DNA of 25,042 nt from a virus: IMG/VR virus record IMGVR_UViG_3300014913_000073, positions 1-25,042 of that record; one strand, given 5' to 3'. A program made the position numbers and the translations under genes. This document shows, one piece after another, positions 6,643 to 12,819 of the stretch. The notes below the pieces were generated by a model. It had not been told where the DNA came from. It did not search any database and saw only the letters and a program-made list of their open reading frames with translations. Every line of letters starts with the position of its first letter. Within the stretch, counting starts at the first letter, position 1.

Positions 6643-7203
6643 GTGAGAGTAGAGGTTAAAATTAAAGGGATAACGCCATATATGCAGCATAGGTTTCCTA
6701 TTGAAGATATGAGGGAAATCCTTGATAAAGTTAAGATTAAAGTTATTAAAACAAAAACTCCGCCGGTTATAAAAGCCCTTTATAAAGAAGGAGATAAAAT
6801 TTACCTGCCAGCGGCGCATCTTGAAGGAGCAATTAAGGAAGCAAGCAAAAACTTCAAAGGAAGGGGCAGAAGCAGCTTGTATAAGGTCCTGTGCGGAATT
6901 TTGAGCGTTGAGCCGGAGAAGATATTCAACTTCAAGCCTCAGAAATGGGTTATTGATGAAAGGGTAGGCAATAACCCGAATACTGGCAAAGGGGGCAATA
7001 AAGTTATTATTGAAAGGCCTAAATTCGAGGATTGGGAAGCTGAGTTTGTAATAAGAGTGGATACAAGCGATATTTCTTCAGAAAAGCTTAGAGAAGTGGT
7101 GGAGTTTGCAGGCAATTATGTTGGAATAGGAAGTTACCGGCCTTCTAAAGGCGGCAAGTTTGGAAGGTTTAAAATTGTTAAATGGGAAGTATTAGAGAAA
7201 TAA
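6643..7203 (+). CDS. Uncharacterised phage protein with Gly-rich C-terminal motif
   Basis: The GTG at 6643 is preceded by AAAAAGGAGGGG. The 186-residue product opens with a strand (VEVKIKGITPYMQHRFP), has a KIYLPAAHLEGAIKEASKNF segment (about residues 52-71) and ends with GIGSYRPSKGGKFGRFKIVK. The arrangement 'G-TP-M-HRF ... LPA-HLEGA--- ... G-RP---GKFGRF' recalls the strand/glycine-loop layout of RAMP/Cas7-like folds. There is no CRISPR locus here and the resemblance is weak. Similar proteins occur in phages next to recombination genes. Function unknown. Confidence 0.65.
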   Translation: MRVEVKIKGITPYMQHRFPIEDMREILDKVKIKVIKTKTPPVIKALYKEGDKIYLPAAHLEGAIKEASKNFKGRGRSSLYKVLCGILSVEPEKIFNFKPQKWVIDERVGNNPNTGKGGNKVIIERPKFEDWEAEFVIRVDTSDISSEKLREVVEFAGNYVGIGSYRPSKGGKFGRFKIVKWEVLEK

Positions 7204-7241
7204 ATTTTTGTGGCGGTGCGGTGTAGACTGAAGCGGAGTGA

Positions 7242-7388
7242 AGCATATTAGTAAAAGTAGTGTATGTCCAAATCCTTTCTGATATGGATGTAGAAATTGA
7301 GGCTCTGGAGAAAAAAAAGGATAAGTATAAAATGATAAAACAAGGTGCAATGCAGTTGCTTTTGACGGGGAAGGTAAGGTTGGTTTAA
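7242..7388 (+). pseudogene. hsdS: Remnant of the C-terminal end of a type I restriction specificity subunit (HsdS)
   Basis: After a stop at 7239 the frame reads 48 codons to TAA 7386. Residues from VQILSDMDVEIEALEKK through KYKMIKQGAMQLLLTGKVRL match, nearly residue for residue, the conserved end of HsdS proteins ('AIAQILSDMDAEIEALE-K--KY--IKQGMMQELLTGKIRLV'). That is the second coiled-coil conserved region that contacts HsdM. The target-recognition domains are absent and no ribosome binding site precedes it. I read it as a fossil from recombination with a host restriction locus, though a short coiled-coil peptide from GTG 7260 or ATG 7284 cannot be excluded. Confidence 0.75.
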
Positions 7389-7397
7389 ATTAAGAAG

Positions 7398-7446
7398 TGT
7401 TTACAATTTATTGACAATGTAAACGAAATAGGCTAAAATGTTTACA
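7398..7446. promoter_or_regulatory. Operator-like half-sites overlapping the promoter
   Basis: TGTTTACA at 7398-7405, TGTAAACG at 7418-7425 (inverted) and TGTTTACA at 7439-7446 repeat every 20-21 bases, two helical turns, around the -35, in the spacer and over the end of the -10. Such phased, inverted half-sites are typical of repressor operators. The repressor is not identifiable in this window. Confidence 0.6.
7411..7439 (+). promoter_or_regulatory. Near-consensus sigma-70 promoter
   Basis: TTGACA at 7411-7416, a 17-base spacer and TAAAAT at 7434-7439: the best promoter in the window. Transcription would begin near 7446 and run through the origin-like region toward the gene at 8023, leaving an unusually long leader of about 580 bases. 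Confidence 0.8.
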
Positions 7447-7531
7447 TCTCTTGGAAAATTTATTAGTTATAATGCAAAGTCCTGTAGAGCAGAGTTATCC
7501 CCGGCGGTGTAAAGTGAAGTAAAGTTTTTTT

Positions 7532-7558
7532 ACAACTTATTGAAACACAATGAGTTGT
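7532..7558 (+). repeat. 11-bp inverted repeat (hairpin)
   Basis: Arms ACAACTTATTG (7532-7542) and CAATGAGTTGT (7548-7558) pair fully, with one G-T wobble, around the loop AAACA. T7 precedes the hairpin and no T run follows, so it is not a + strand terminator. Confidence 0.65.
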
Positions 7559-7599
7559 GAACGGCGCCCCCCTTATGCTCATAATTTAATTATATAATT

Positions 7600-7678
7600 C
7601 TGTATATATTACTGTATATAATAATGACTACTTCGTAAGTCTTTACTAACTAAACTATAACATAACTAAACTATAACA
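7600..7678. repeat. AT-rich tandem repeats (possible unwinding element)
   Basis: Two 12-bp units, CTGTATATATTA (7600-7611) and CTGTATATAATA (7612-7623), are followed after a short spacer by a perfect 16-bp tandem duplication TAACTAAACTATAACA at 7647-7662 and 7663-7678. The surrounding DNA from about 7580 to 7695 is nearly all A/T. This fits a DNA-unwinding element of an origin, by analogy. Confidence 0.7.
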
Positions 7679-7699
7679 TATATATATTATTAACCCACC

Positions 7700-7755
7700 C
7701 CACAGATTCTTATCTAACCTGTATAACTACACTAAGGAAAGATAAGAATCTGTGG
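7700..7755. repeat. Perfect 16-bp inverted repeat with 24-base loop
   Basis: Left arm CCACAGATTCTTATCT (7700-7715) and right arm AGATAAGAATCTGTGG (7740-7755) are exact complements. The 24-base loop is the first copy of a direct repeat that recurs at 7876-7900. The size and perfection suggest selection as a protein-binding cruciform or a structured RNA. Confidence 0.85.
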
Positions 7756-7900
7756 CAACCGCACTGGCGTGCGGTTGCTATGATAGGGTTGTAATGCCTG
7801 AAAATTTGCCGGGAATAGTCTACCTACTGAGAGGATTATCTATTAGACGTTACGACTCTGTAAAACCTTCAGATATAACCTGTATAACTACACTAAGGAA
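7715..7900 (+). repeat. 25-bp direct repeat, two copies 161 bp apart
   Basis: The segment 7715-7739 recurs without mismatch at 7876-7900. The first copy fills the loop of the 16-bp inverted repeat. The second lacks the arms but is preceded by CAGAT, also present in the left arm, which suggests a degenerate second unit. Confidence 0.85.
7755..7778. repeat. Perfect 10-bp hairpin with 4-base loop
   Basis: GCAACCGCAC (7755-7764), loop TGGC and GTGCGGTTGC (7769-7778). It shares its first base with the end of the preceding inverted repeat, so the two stems could stack in single-stranded DNA or RNA. It is GC-rich in an AT-rich setting and has no T run after it. Confidence 0.85.
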
Positions 7901-8022
7901 TCCCCCCGATAGGAAGTTTTTTCGCTGGCGAGTTGCGGCGTGGGAGTGCTGGCTGCAAAAAAAATTGAAATTTTTTGAGAAAAAATCGGGATTTTTGACT
8001 CTATATTGTAAGAGGGGCGTTT

Positions 8023-9039
8023 ATGAAGGCAAAGATTTTGAAGGCAGAGGCTAAGCCTTCCCGTTGGGGCGGGGTAGCGTATCTTGTTTGTTTTAAAGGG
8101 GAAGATGGACGGTCTTATCGTTCCTGGGTGTATGAGAGGTGCAATAATTACAAGCGGTGGAAGGATGTGATAAAGGAGGCTCAGAAAGGGCAGCAAGAAG
8201 TATGGCTCAGCGGGTTGGTGTTGAGAGAGGAAGGGTTGATAGACGCTGATAGTTCATTTGATGTTCTTGTCAGGAAAGGGAGGAAAGGAGTTATGGGGAT
8301 TGATAAGAAGAAGTTGTTGTGGGAGAGGTTCAGGGAAGTGTTCGGCAAGACGACAACGGTTTTGCGGAGGAAGGTGGAGAAGTTTTATTTTGGCGAGAAA
8401 GACGAGATGGTCGCAAGGGCAGTTCTTTACTACTGCGCAGTAATGGTTGAAGAGGAGAGATTGGGAAGGGTTGAAGTGAGGCTGGGAGAGATTGTCGAGG
8501 CAATGGCAAGGTTCAGGAAGACAGTTGAGGTGGGGAGGGAGAAGTATGGCGACGCGATAAAGTTGTTTGAGATGTATAATTTTGGGAAGTTCTGGTATCT
8601 TGTTAAGGAGTATGGGAAGATTGTGTGGATGGACAGATACGCTCATTTTTTGAAAGTTGTTGAGTTTATGCAGTGGTTCGATAAGAGCAGGTATCCGTGG
8701 GCAAGCTGGGACGATTTTGTTGAATACATACCGTTTATGGCAAGAGAGGCGAAGAAGATGCAGCCGGAGAAGGCGTTTAATAAAGAACCAATTAGTCTGG
8801 GTCTTTATTTTGAAGGGGTGAAGAGGGGAGTGTTTGAATTATTTTACAAGATGAGGTTTGGGTATAGGGGCGATAGAGTTAAAGATTTTTTTCTTGCTTT
8901 TGAAGAGGAATTGCGGACAATGACAGGAAAGCAGTTGATTGAGGCGTTAAGGAAGGAAGGGTTGTGGGGGAAGGAGAGAATTGTTAAGGAGATTGAGAGG
9001 AGAAGGAAAGTGGTTAGCGAAGATTTAAAGAGGAGGTAA
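8023..9039 (+). CDS. Unknown first gene of the replication operon, possible OB-fold N terminus
   Basis: Not recognised. ATG 8023 has GAGGGG at 8012-8017. The first 85 residues of this 338-residue protein are strand-rich (GVAYLVCFKGEDGRSYRSWV, then a basic stretch, then GLIDADSSFDVLV) and read like an OB-type nucleic-acid-binding barrel. The remainder is helical and basic, with Trp/Tyr-rich stretches such as FGKFWYLVKEYGKIVW. Its position, after the origin-like region and ahead of loader, helicase and primase, makes an initiator or origin-binding role attractive, but this is inference from position only. No ATPase, HUH or winged-helix initiator motif is visible. Confidence 0.7.
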   Translation: MKAKILKAEAKPSRWGGVAYLVCFKGEDGRSYRSWVYERCNNYKRWKDVIKEAQKGQQEVWLSGLVLREEGLIDADSSFDVLVRKGRKGVMGIDKKKLLWERFREVFGKTTTVLRRKVEKFYFGEKDEMVARAVLYYCAVMVEEERLGRVEVRLGEIVEAMARFRKTVEVGREKYGDAIKLFEMYNFGKFWYLVKEYGKIVWMDRYAHFLKVVEFMQWFDKSRYPWASWDDFVEYIPFMAREAKKMQPEKAFNKEPISLGLYFEGVKRGVFELFYKMRFGYRGDRVKDFFLAFEEELRTMTGKQLIEALRKEGLWGKERIVKEIERRRKVVSEDLKRR

Positions 9040-9042
9040 AAA

Positions 9043-9249
9043 GTGAGCAGAATGATTTTGATACAGCGAGTTGAGTTTTTGGCCGGGACTTCTCTTCAAG
9101 AGGCTGTTCGAGAAGCTTATGAGTATGCTTGCAGGAACCGTTGTATTGTGCAGTTTAATTTTAATGGCGTAGAAATGTCAGTATCCTGGGTTTCAGAAGT
9201 GGAGGAAAAGATTGATTATTGGGAAAAGAAAATAAGCCAAATTGTTTGA
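9043..9249 (+). CDS. Small hypothetical protein (68 aa)
   Basis: GTG 9043 follows the previous stop by three bases; AGGAGG at 9032-9037 is the ribosome binding site. The product has an N-terminal strand, a helix rich in Ala/Glu (LQEAVREAYEYACRNRC), a two-strand piece (CIVQFNFNGVEMSVSW) and a Lys/Trp helix at the end. This alpha-beta-beta-alpha layout is common in small phage proteins of unknown role. Tight spacing places it in the replication operon. Confidence 0.65.
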   Translation: MSRMILIQRVEFLAGTSLQEAVREAYEYACRNRCIVQFNFNGVEMSVSWVSEVEEKIDYWEKKISQIV

Positions 9250-9257
9250 GGGGAACA

Positions 9258-9560
9258 ATGCGAGGCGAAGTTCTTGTTGTTGAGAGAAAGGATGGCTGGC
9301 GGGTTGTTAAAAGGAGAGTGTTTGTTGCGGGTTTTCTTGGAACTGGACAGCTGAAAGTTAAGTATTCAAAAGAGGGGCGTAGTGCGGTTGTGTGTAAAAG
9401 CGGTGGGGAAGGTTTTGTGAGGTTTATGCCTCCTTTGGTGTTTGAACGAGGAACTCTTTATAAAGTAATTGGCGAAGGAGATATAAGAATGTCTTTGCAG
9501 GAATTGTTAGAGGAACAGCGAAAAGGAGGAAGGGGGAATGTTGAAGGAAGACAAAGATAA
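9258..9560 (+). CDS. Small beta-rich hypothetical protein (100 aa)
   Basis: ATG 9258 is chosen over the in-frame ATG 9219 because GAGGGG lies just in front and the longer form overlaps the previous gene. The first 75 residues are almost all strands (GEVLVVERKDGWRVVKRRVF and on to GFVRFMPPLVF) and could be an OB or SH3-like barrel. A short helix, MSLQELLEEQRK, and a basic Gly-rich tail follow. No known family recognised. Its 3' end overlaps the next gene by 23 bases. Confidence 0.6.
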   Translation: MRGEVLVVERKDGWRVVKRRVFVAGFLGTGQLKVKYSKEGRSAVVCKSGGEGFVRFMPPLVFERGTLYKVIGEGDIRMSLQELLEEQRKGGRGNVEGRQR

Positions 9561-9837
9561 GCGGCGGGGCGGCTCTGTTTTGTATATTAAGTTTGTGAAA
9601 ACTCATGACAGGAAGATTTTTAGAGATGTTTGCCCTGATTGCGGAAGGAAGTCTTTCTTTTTGGCTTTTTTTGAGGATTGGTATGGCTGGTCGACGACTT
9701 GTTTGTGTTGCGGCAGGGAATGGCAAAACGGGGAATGGATGCCGCTTCCGTTTAGCAGGTTTGCAAGGAAAAACAACATAGAGAGTGCGAAGGCAAGATG
9801 GAGAAGGGGGCTTGATGAGAGGCCGAAACTGGTTTAG
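9538..9837 (+). CDS. Zinc-ribbon protein (99 aa)
   Basis: AAAGGAGGAAGGGGG precedes the ATG. The protein has C33-P-D-C36-G and C55-L-C-C58-G, two CxxC knuckles separated by an aromatic stretch (FFLAFFEDWYGWSTT), giving a one-zinc ribbon. The N and C termini are basic. In a phage replication operon such proteins often bind single-stranded DNA or an enzyme partner. No closer identification is possible. Confidence 0.72.
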   Translation: MLKEDKDKRRGGSVLYIKFVKTHDRKIFRDVCPDCGRKSFFLAFFEDWYGWSTTCLCCGREWQNGEWMPLPFSRFARKNNIESAKARWRRGLDERPKLV

Positions 9838-10045
9838 GAAAAATTTTGTTCAAGCATGGGCGGAATGTTTGTCCCGGAATTTTGAAATAGCAGGGAGAAC
9901 AGCAGCCTGGCCTCAGTTTACTGCGCTTGTTTATGGCAGCAGTATAAGAGAGAAATGGTTTTGGCTAGAGAGGATTGGTTTGAAGAAGTGTGTGCGGCTT
10001 TGGTTTTTGGAGAGGCGGATATGCAGAATTTTTGGGAATTGTTAG
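9815..10045 (+). CDS. Possible small overlapping ORF (76 aa)
   Basis: ATG 9815 has GAAGGGGG five bases ahead and overlaps the previous gene by 23 bases. The first 50 residues (RNWFRKNFVQAWAECLSRNF and on) look like a real helical protein. The last 30 lie inside the helicase-loader gene in another frame and are Trp/Arg/Cys-rich, as expected for a shadow. It could be a short gene, or the original N terminus of the loader lost by a frameshift near 9950. The evidence does not separate these. Confidence 0.4.
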   Translation: MRGRNWFRKNFVQAWAECLSRNFEIAGRTAAWPQFTALVYGSSIREKWFWLERIGLKKCVRLWFLERRICRIFGNC

Positions 10046-10638
10046 TAATTACAGGCATACAACCTGACCATTTTCGGTCAACATTCTCTAATTTTGAGGA
10101 TAGATACACTAAAGGGTTCTACAAAACTCTTATGCAGATTAAGGAGGATGTGTTGGCAGAAAAGCTGCGGAAGAACTTTGTGTTTTTGTGCGGGTCAAGC
10201 GGTTGCGGGAAGACGCACTTTTTGGTGTCTTTGTTCAGGGCGAAGGTGGCCGTAGATAAAGGTGTTATGGGCGCTGATAGGGCGTTGTATATACAGTTTC
10301 CGCTTTTGGTTCAGGAGATTATTGCGGGGTTTGATAAGGTGAAGTCAACGAGGATTGGGCTTTTGAAGTATCTTGAGGCAAAATGGCTGTTTCTTGATGA
10401 TTTGAGTAAAGCAGAGAGGGTTGTTGACGAAGGGAGGATTGAGTATCAGATTTTTAAGGATACGCTTCTTGACAGGTTTGAGAACAGGCGGTATCTTTTG
10501 ATGTCAAGCAATTACACTTCAATAGAGTTGAGAAGGTTGATAAAGTCAGTTTATGGAGAGTATATGTTTTCAAGGGTTGACAATAATTGTTTGTGGGTGG
10601 ATTTTCCTAAAGCTGATTTTAGGAAAGGGTCAACATAG
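9955..10638 (+). CDS. DnaC-like AAA+ helicase loader
   Basis: This 227-residue AAA+ ATPase has Walker A GSSGCGKT (residues 80-87), Walker B WLFLDDL (144-150), a sensor-1 type LLMSSNY (181-187) and an arginine-containing SRVDN (206-210). These fit the DnaC/DnaI/IstB-type clade that loads replicative helicase onto DNA. The N-terminal 70 residues are helical and would contact the helicase. It lies directly before the DnaB-type helicase gene; its stop overlaps that gene's GTG by one base (TAGTG). The ribosome binding site is weak, so translation may depend on the upstream overlapping frame. The AAA+ call is secure; the loader role rests on motif style and position. Confidence 0.85.
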   Translation: MVLAREDWFEEVCAALVFGEADMQNFWELLVITGIQPDHFRSTFSNFEDRYTKGFYKTLMQIKEDVLAEKLRKNFVFLCGSSGCGKTHFLVSLFRAKVAVDKGVMGADRALYIQFPLLVQEIIAGFDKVKSTRIGLLKYLEAKWLFLDDLSKAERVVDEGRIEYQIFKDTLLDRFENRRYLLMSSNYTSIELRRLIKSVYGEYMFSRVDNNCLWVDFPKADFRKGST

Positions 10639-11963
10639 TGTTAGAAAAAATACTGGCTAAGTCAATTATAGATAATTCGTTTTGGTTTAAAGTTAAGGAC
10701 GATGTTTTTGAAATAGAGAAGTCGATTGTTGAAGAACAGGTTGTTTTAAACATTTCGTCTTTTTTCAAAACCTACCAAAGGATGCCTTCCCGAAGCGAGC
10801 TTATTCTTGTATGCGAGAGAAATCTTAAATCTGAAGAGAAGAAGTTTTGGTCGGAATATAAGGAGTTTATCGGGAAAGTTTATTCGCAGGCTGGCGAGAT
10901 GGGAGGTGTGGGCGAAGAGGTGCTTGTTGAGGTTTTGGCTGAGGAAAAGAAGAGGACGAAACTTAAAAGAGTTATTCAAGAGGCAGGAGTTCTGGTTGAA
11001 AAGTCAACAGGCGAGGCGTTGAAGTTTTTGGAGAAATTTATATTCAAGCAAGAGGTGTTTAAGAAGGATAGGAAGATAGTTGCGGTTGAGGATGTGGATA
11101 ACAACTTTGAGGCAATGAAGTATCGAATGTCAGAGAGAGTGCCGACTTTGATTAAGAGCCTTGATGAGGCTTTATATGGAGGGTTAGGCGTTAGAGAACT
11201 TACTTGCTTTATCGCTCCGACGGGAAAAGGGAAGACAACTTTTCTGGTTAATTTGATGTATGGTTTTTTAAGCCAGGGGAAAAATTGTCTTTATCTTACG
11301 CTTGAGATGGGAATAAGGGATATTTTGAGAAGGCTTTATAGAAGGATCTTGTTTGCAAGCAAAGAGGAGTTTTCTGAAGGGAGTGATGAGGAGAGGCTTA
11401 AGAAATGGCTGAATAAGTTTTTCGGGATGAGCGGGGCGAAAGGCAAGGTAGTATATTATCCGCCGAACAGCTTAGGCGTTGAGCAGGTGATGGAAGAGAT
11501 TAAGCGGATAGAGTTTGAAGATGACATTAAAATTGATGTTTTGTTGATTGACCATCTGGATTTGATGACTTCATGGACGAGGTCTATCAGGCAGAAGGAG
11601 AGTTTTTCGTTTTGGAGGCTTGTTGTTGACGAGTTAAGGCAGATTGCGCTGAAGGAAGGAATACCAGTTGTTACGGCCACGCAATCAAACAGAGGCAGTG
11701 TCAATAAGACTGTGATTACGGAGGTAGATGTTGGCGAAAGTTTTGGGAAGGTGCAGAGTTCAGATGTTGTGTTGACACTTAACCAGACGGCGGAAGAGGC
11801 TGATTTTAACAGGATAAGGGTTGTGGTGCTTAAAAACAGAGATTTTTTAAGAGGAAGGTCGGTTGAGCTTTATGTTGATTTTAACAGAATGATGATTTGC
11901 GATTTAATGTTTGCTCAGGCGAGCGGATGGCTGGTGGGAGATGAAGCAGAAGGAGTTGATTGA
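10638..11963 (+). CDS. DnaB-type replicative DNA helicase
   Basis: The 441-residue product has a helical N-terminal region (about 1-150) and a RecA-like motor domain: Walker A APTGKGKTT (193-201), LTLEMG (220-225), Walker B VLLIDHLDLM (301-310) and TATQSNR (346-352, the glutamine motif). This is the layout of hexameric 5'-3' helicases such as DnaB, T4 gp41 and T7 gp4, which unwind the fork and engage primase. The N-terminal region has the size of a DnaB N-domain plus linker but does not closely match it. GTG 10638 overlaps the loader stop. The 3' end overlaps the primase start by 23 bases. Confidence 0.92.
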   Translation: MLEKILAKSIIDNSFWFKVKDDVFEIEKSIVEEQVVLNISSFFKTYQRMPSRSELILVCERNLKSEEKKFWSEYKEFIGKVYSQAGEMGGVGEEVLVEVLAEEKKRTKLKRVIQEAGVLVEKSTGEALKFLEKFIFKQEVFKKDRKIVAVEDVDNNFEAMKYRMSERVPTLIKSLDEALYGGLGVRELTCFIAPTGKGKTTFLVNLMYGFLSQGKNCLYLTLEMGIRDILRRLYRRILFASKEEFSEGSDEERLKKWLNKFFGMSGAKGKVVYYPPNSLGVEQVMEEIKRIEFEDDIKIDVLLIDHLDLMTSWTRSIRQKESFSFWRLVVDELRQIALKEGIPVVTATQSNRGSVNKTVITEVDVGESFGKVQSSDVVLTLNQTAEEADFNRIRVVVLKNRDFLRGRSVELYVDFNRMMICDLMFAQASGWLVGDEAEGVD

Positions 11964-12771
11964 GTTGATAAGCACGAGGATGGCCACTGATGTAAAGCTA
12001 AAAGGAAAAGAGTATTTGTTTAAGGTGTGTTATTTTTGCGGTAACCCTAACTGGAACTTTCAGGTTAATTTTGAGAAGAACGCAGTTCACTGCTGGGCGT
12101 GTGATTGGGGAGGCAGCGTGGCTAAGTTGTGCAGGGTTTTGAAAATACCTTACGAAGGGAAAATGTCGTTGGCGGCTGGCAGCGAAAGGCAAGTAATAAC
12201 TGAGGCGGGCCTTCCTGAGGGAGTGGTAGAGATTGATGAGGCGGGAGAAGATGAGAAACGGAAGATTTGGCGCTATTTAAAGGCAAGGGGAGTTAGTAGA
12301 GACGATGTGAAGAGGTTTAATATTAAATGGTGGCGGCCAAAGGGAAGGATTATTTTTGTTTTTTATGATGCCTTTGGAGAAGTTATGTTCTGGACGGCGA
12401 GGACTATCTATAAAGGCGTAAAGCCTAAGTATTTGCATGCAACGGCAACGAAGAAGGATAAACTTTTTATCTGGTGGGGAGAAGAGAGGGAAGAAATATG
12501 GATTGTAGAAGGGGTGTTTGATGGAATGCGGCTTAATAAGACAGGCAAAAGCGTTATAATGCTTTTCGGGTCAAGTTTGACAGATAATTTGATTGCTTTT
12601 TTGAGGCTGAATAGAAAGAAAGCAGTGATTTGCCTGGACTTTGATATGAGAGAGAAACAATTAAGATATGAAAGAGTTTTGAAGAGGTATCTTGGCAAAG
12701 ATAAGGTTAGGTCCTTTTGGGTTGAGGGAAAAGATGTGGCTGAGGCCGGGCTTAAAGGAAGGTTTGGTTGA
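11941..12771 (+). CDS. DNA primase (zinc-binding plus TOPRIM)
   Basis: Counting from ATG 11941 (276 residues) there is a CHC2-like zinc module, C30-x2-C33 and H50-C51-x2-C54 with FQVNFEKNAVHCWACDWGG, then a TOPRIM core with the glutamate in WIVEGVFDG (E190) and the metal-binding pair CLDFD (D233, D235). These are the hallmarks of DnaG/T7 gp4-type primases that make RNA primers. It is smaller than DnaG and has no C-terminal helicase-interaction domain. A TTG at 11911 would extend it. It overlaps the helicase gene, as is common for phage primase-helicase pairs. Confidence 0.9.
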   Translation: MKQKELIELISTRMATDVKLKGKEYLFKVCYFCGNPNWNFQVNFEKNAVHCWACDWGGSVAKLCRVLKIPYEGKMSLAAGSERQVITEAGLPEGVVEIDEAGEDEKRKIWRYLKARGVSRDDVKRFNIKWWRPKGRIIFVFYDAFGEVMFWTARTIYKGVKPKYLHATATKKDKLFIWWGEEREEIWIVEGVFDGMRLNKTGKSVIMLFGSSLTDNLIAFLRLNRKKAVICLDFDMREKQLRYERVLKRYLGKDKVRSFWVEGKDVAEAGLKGRFG

Positions 12772-12819
12772 GGATTTGAGGTCTGGAGTTGTTTAGAAGA
12801 CAAAGAAGGTAAAGGAGAA

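Larger units (their letters stand above)
7204..8022. other. Non-coding control region, candidate replication origin
   Basis: About 820 bp without an intact gene, directly before the replication genes. In order it holds an HsdS-tail remnant, a promoter with flanking half-sites, an 11-bp hairpin, AT-rich tandem repeats, a 16-bp inverted repeat, a 10-bp hairpin, a 25-bp direct repeat and alternating A/T tracts. Repeats, AT-rich DNA and bendable tracts next to a helicase-loader/helicase/primase operon are what a phage origin looks like, but no initiator site of a known family can be named. A partial DnaA-box-like TTATCCCCG at 7496 differs from consensus at two positions. Confidence 0.55.

Noticed and set aside
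6643-7203. RAMP/Cas7-like protein as part of a CRISPR system
   Set aside because: The glycine-rich end is suggestive, but no other effector, array or Cas gene is present, and the resemblance is by eye only.
7532-7558. Terminator
   Set aside because: The stem has no T run after it on the + strand; on the minus strand an A run follows, which does not terminate.
7600-7678. Tandem AT-rich repeats as a CRISPR array
   Set aside because: Only two copies of each unit, no unique spacers of regular size and no cas genes nearby.
7752-8054. A 100-codon open frame inside the structured region
   Set aside because: It starts at a GTG with no ribosome binding site, runs through the hairpin and repeat, and overlaps the well-initiated gene at 8023. 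Its composition is unlike its neighbours.
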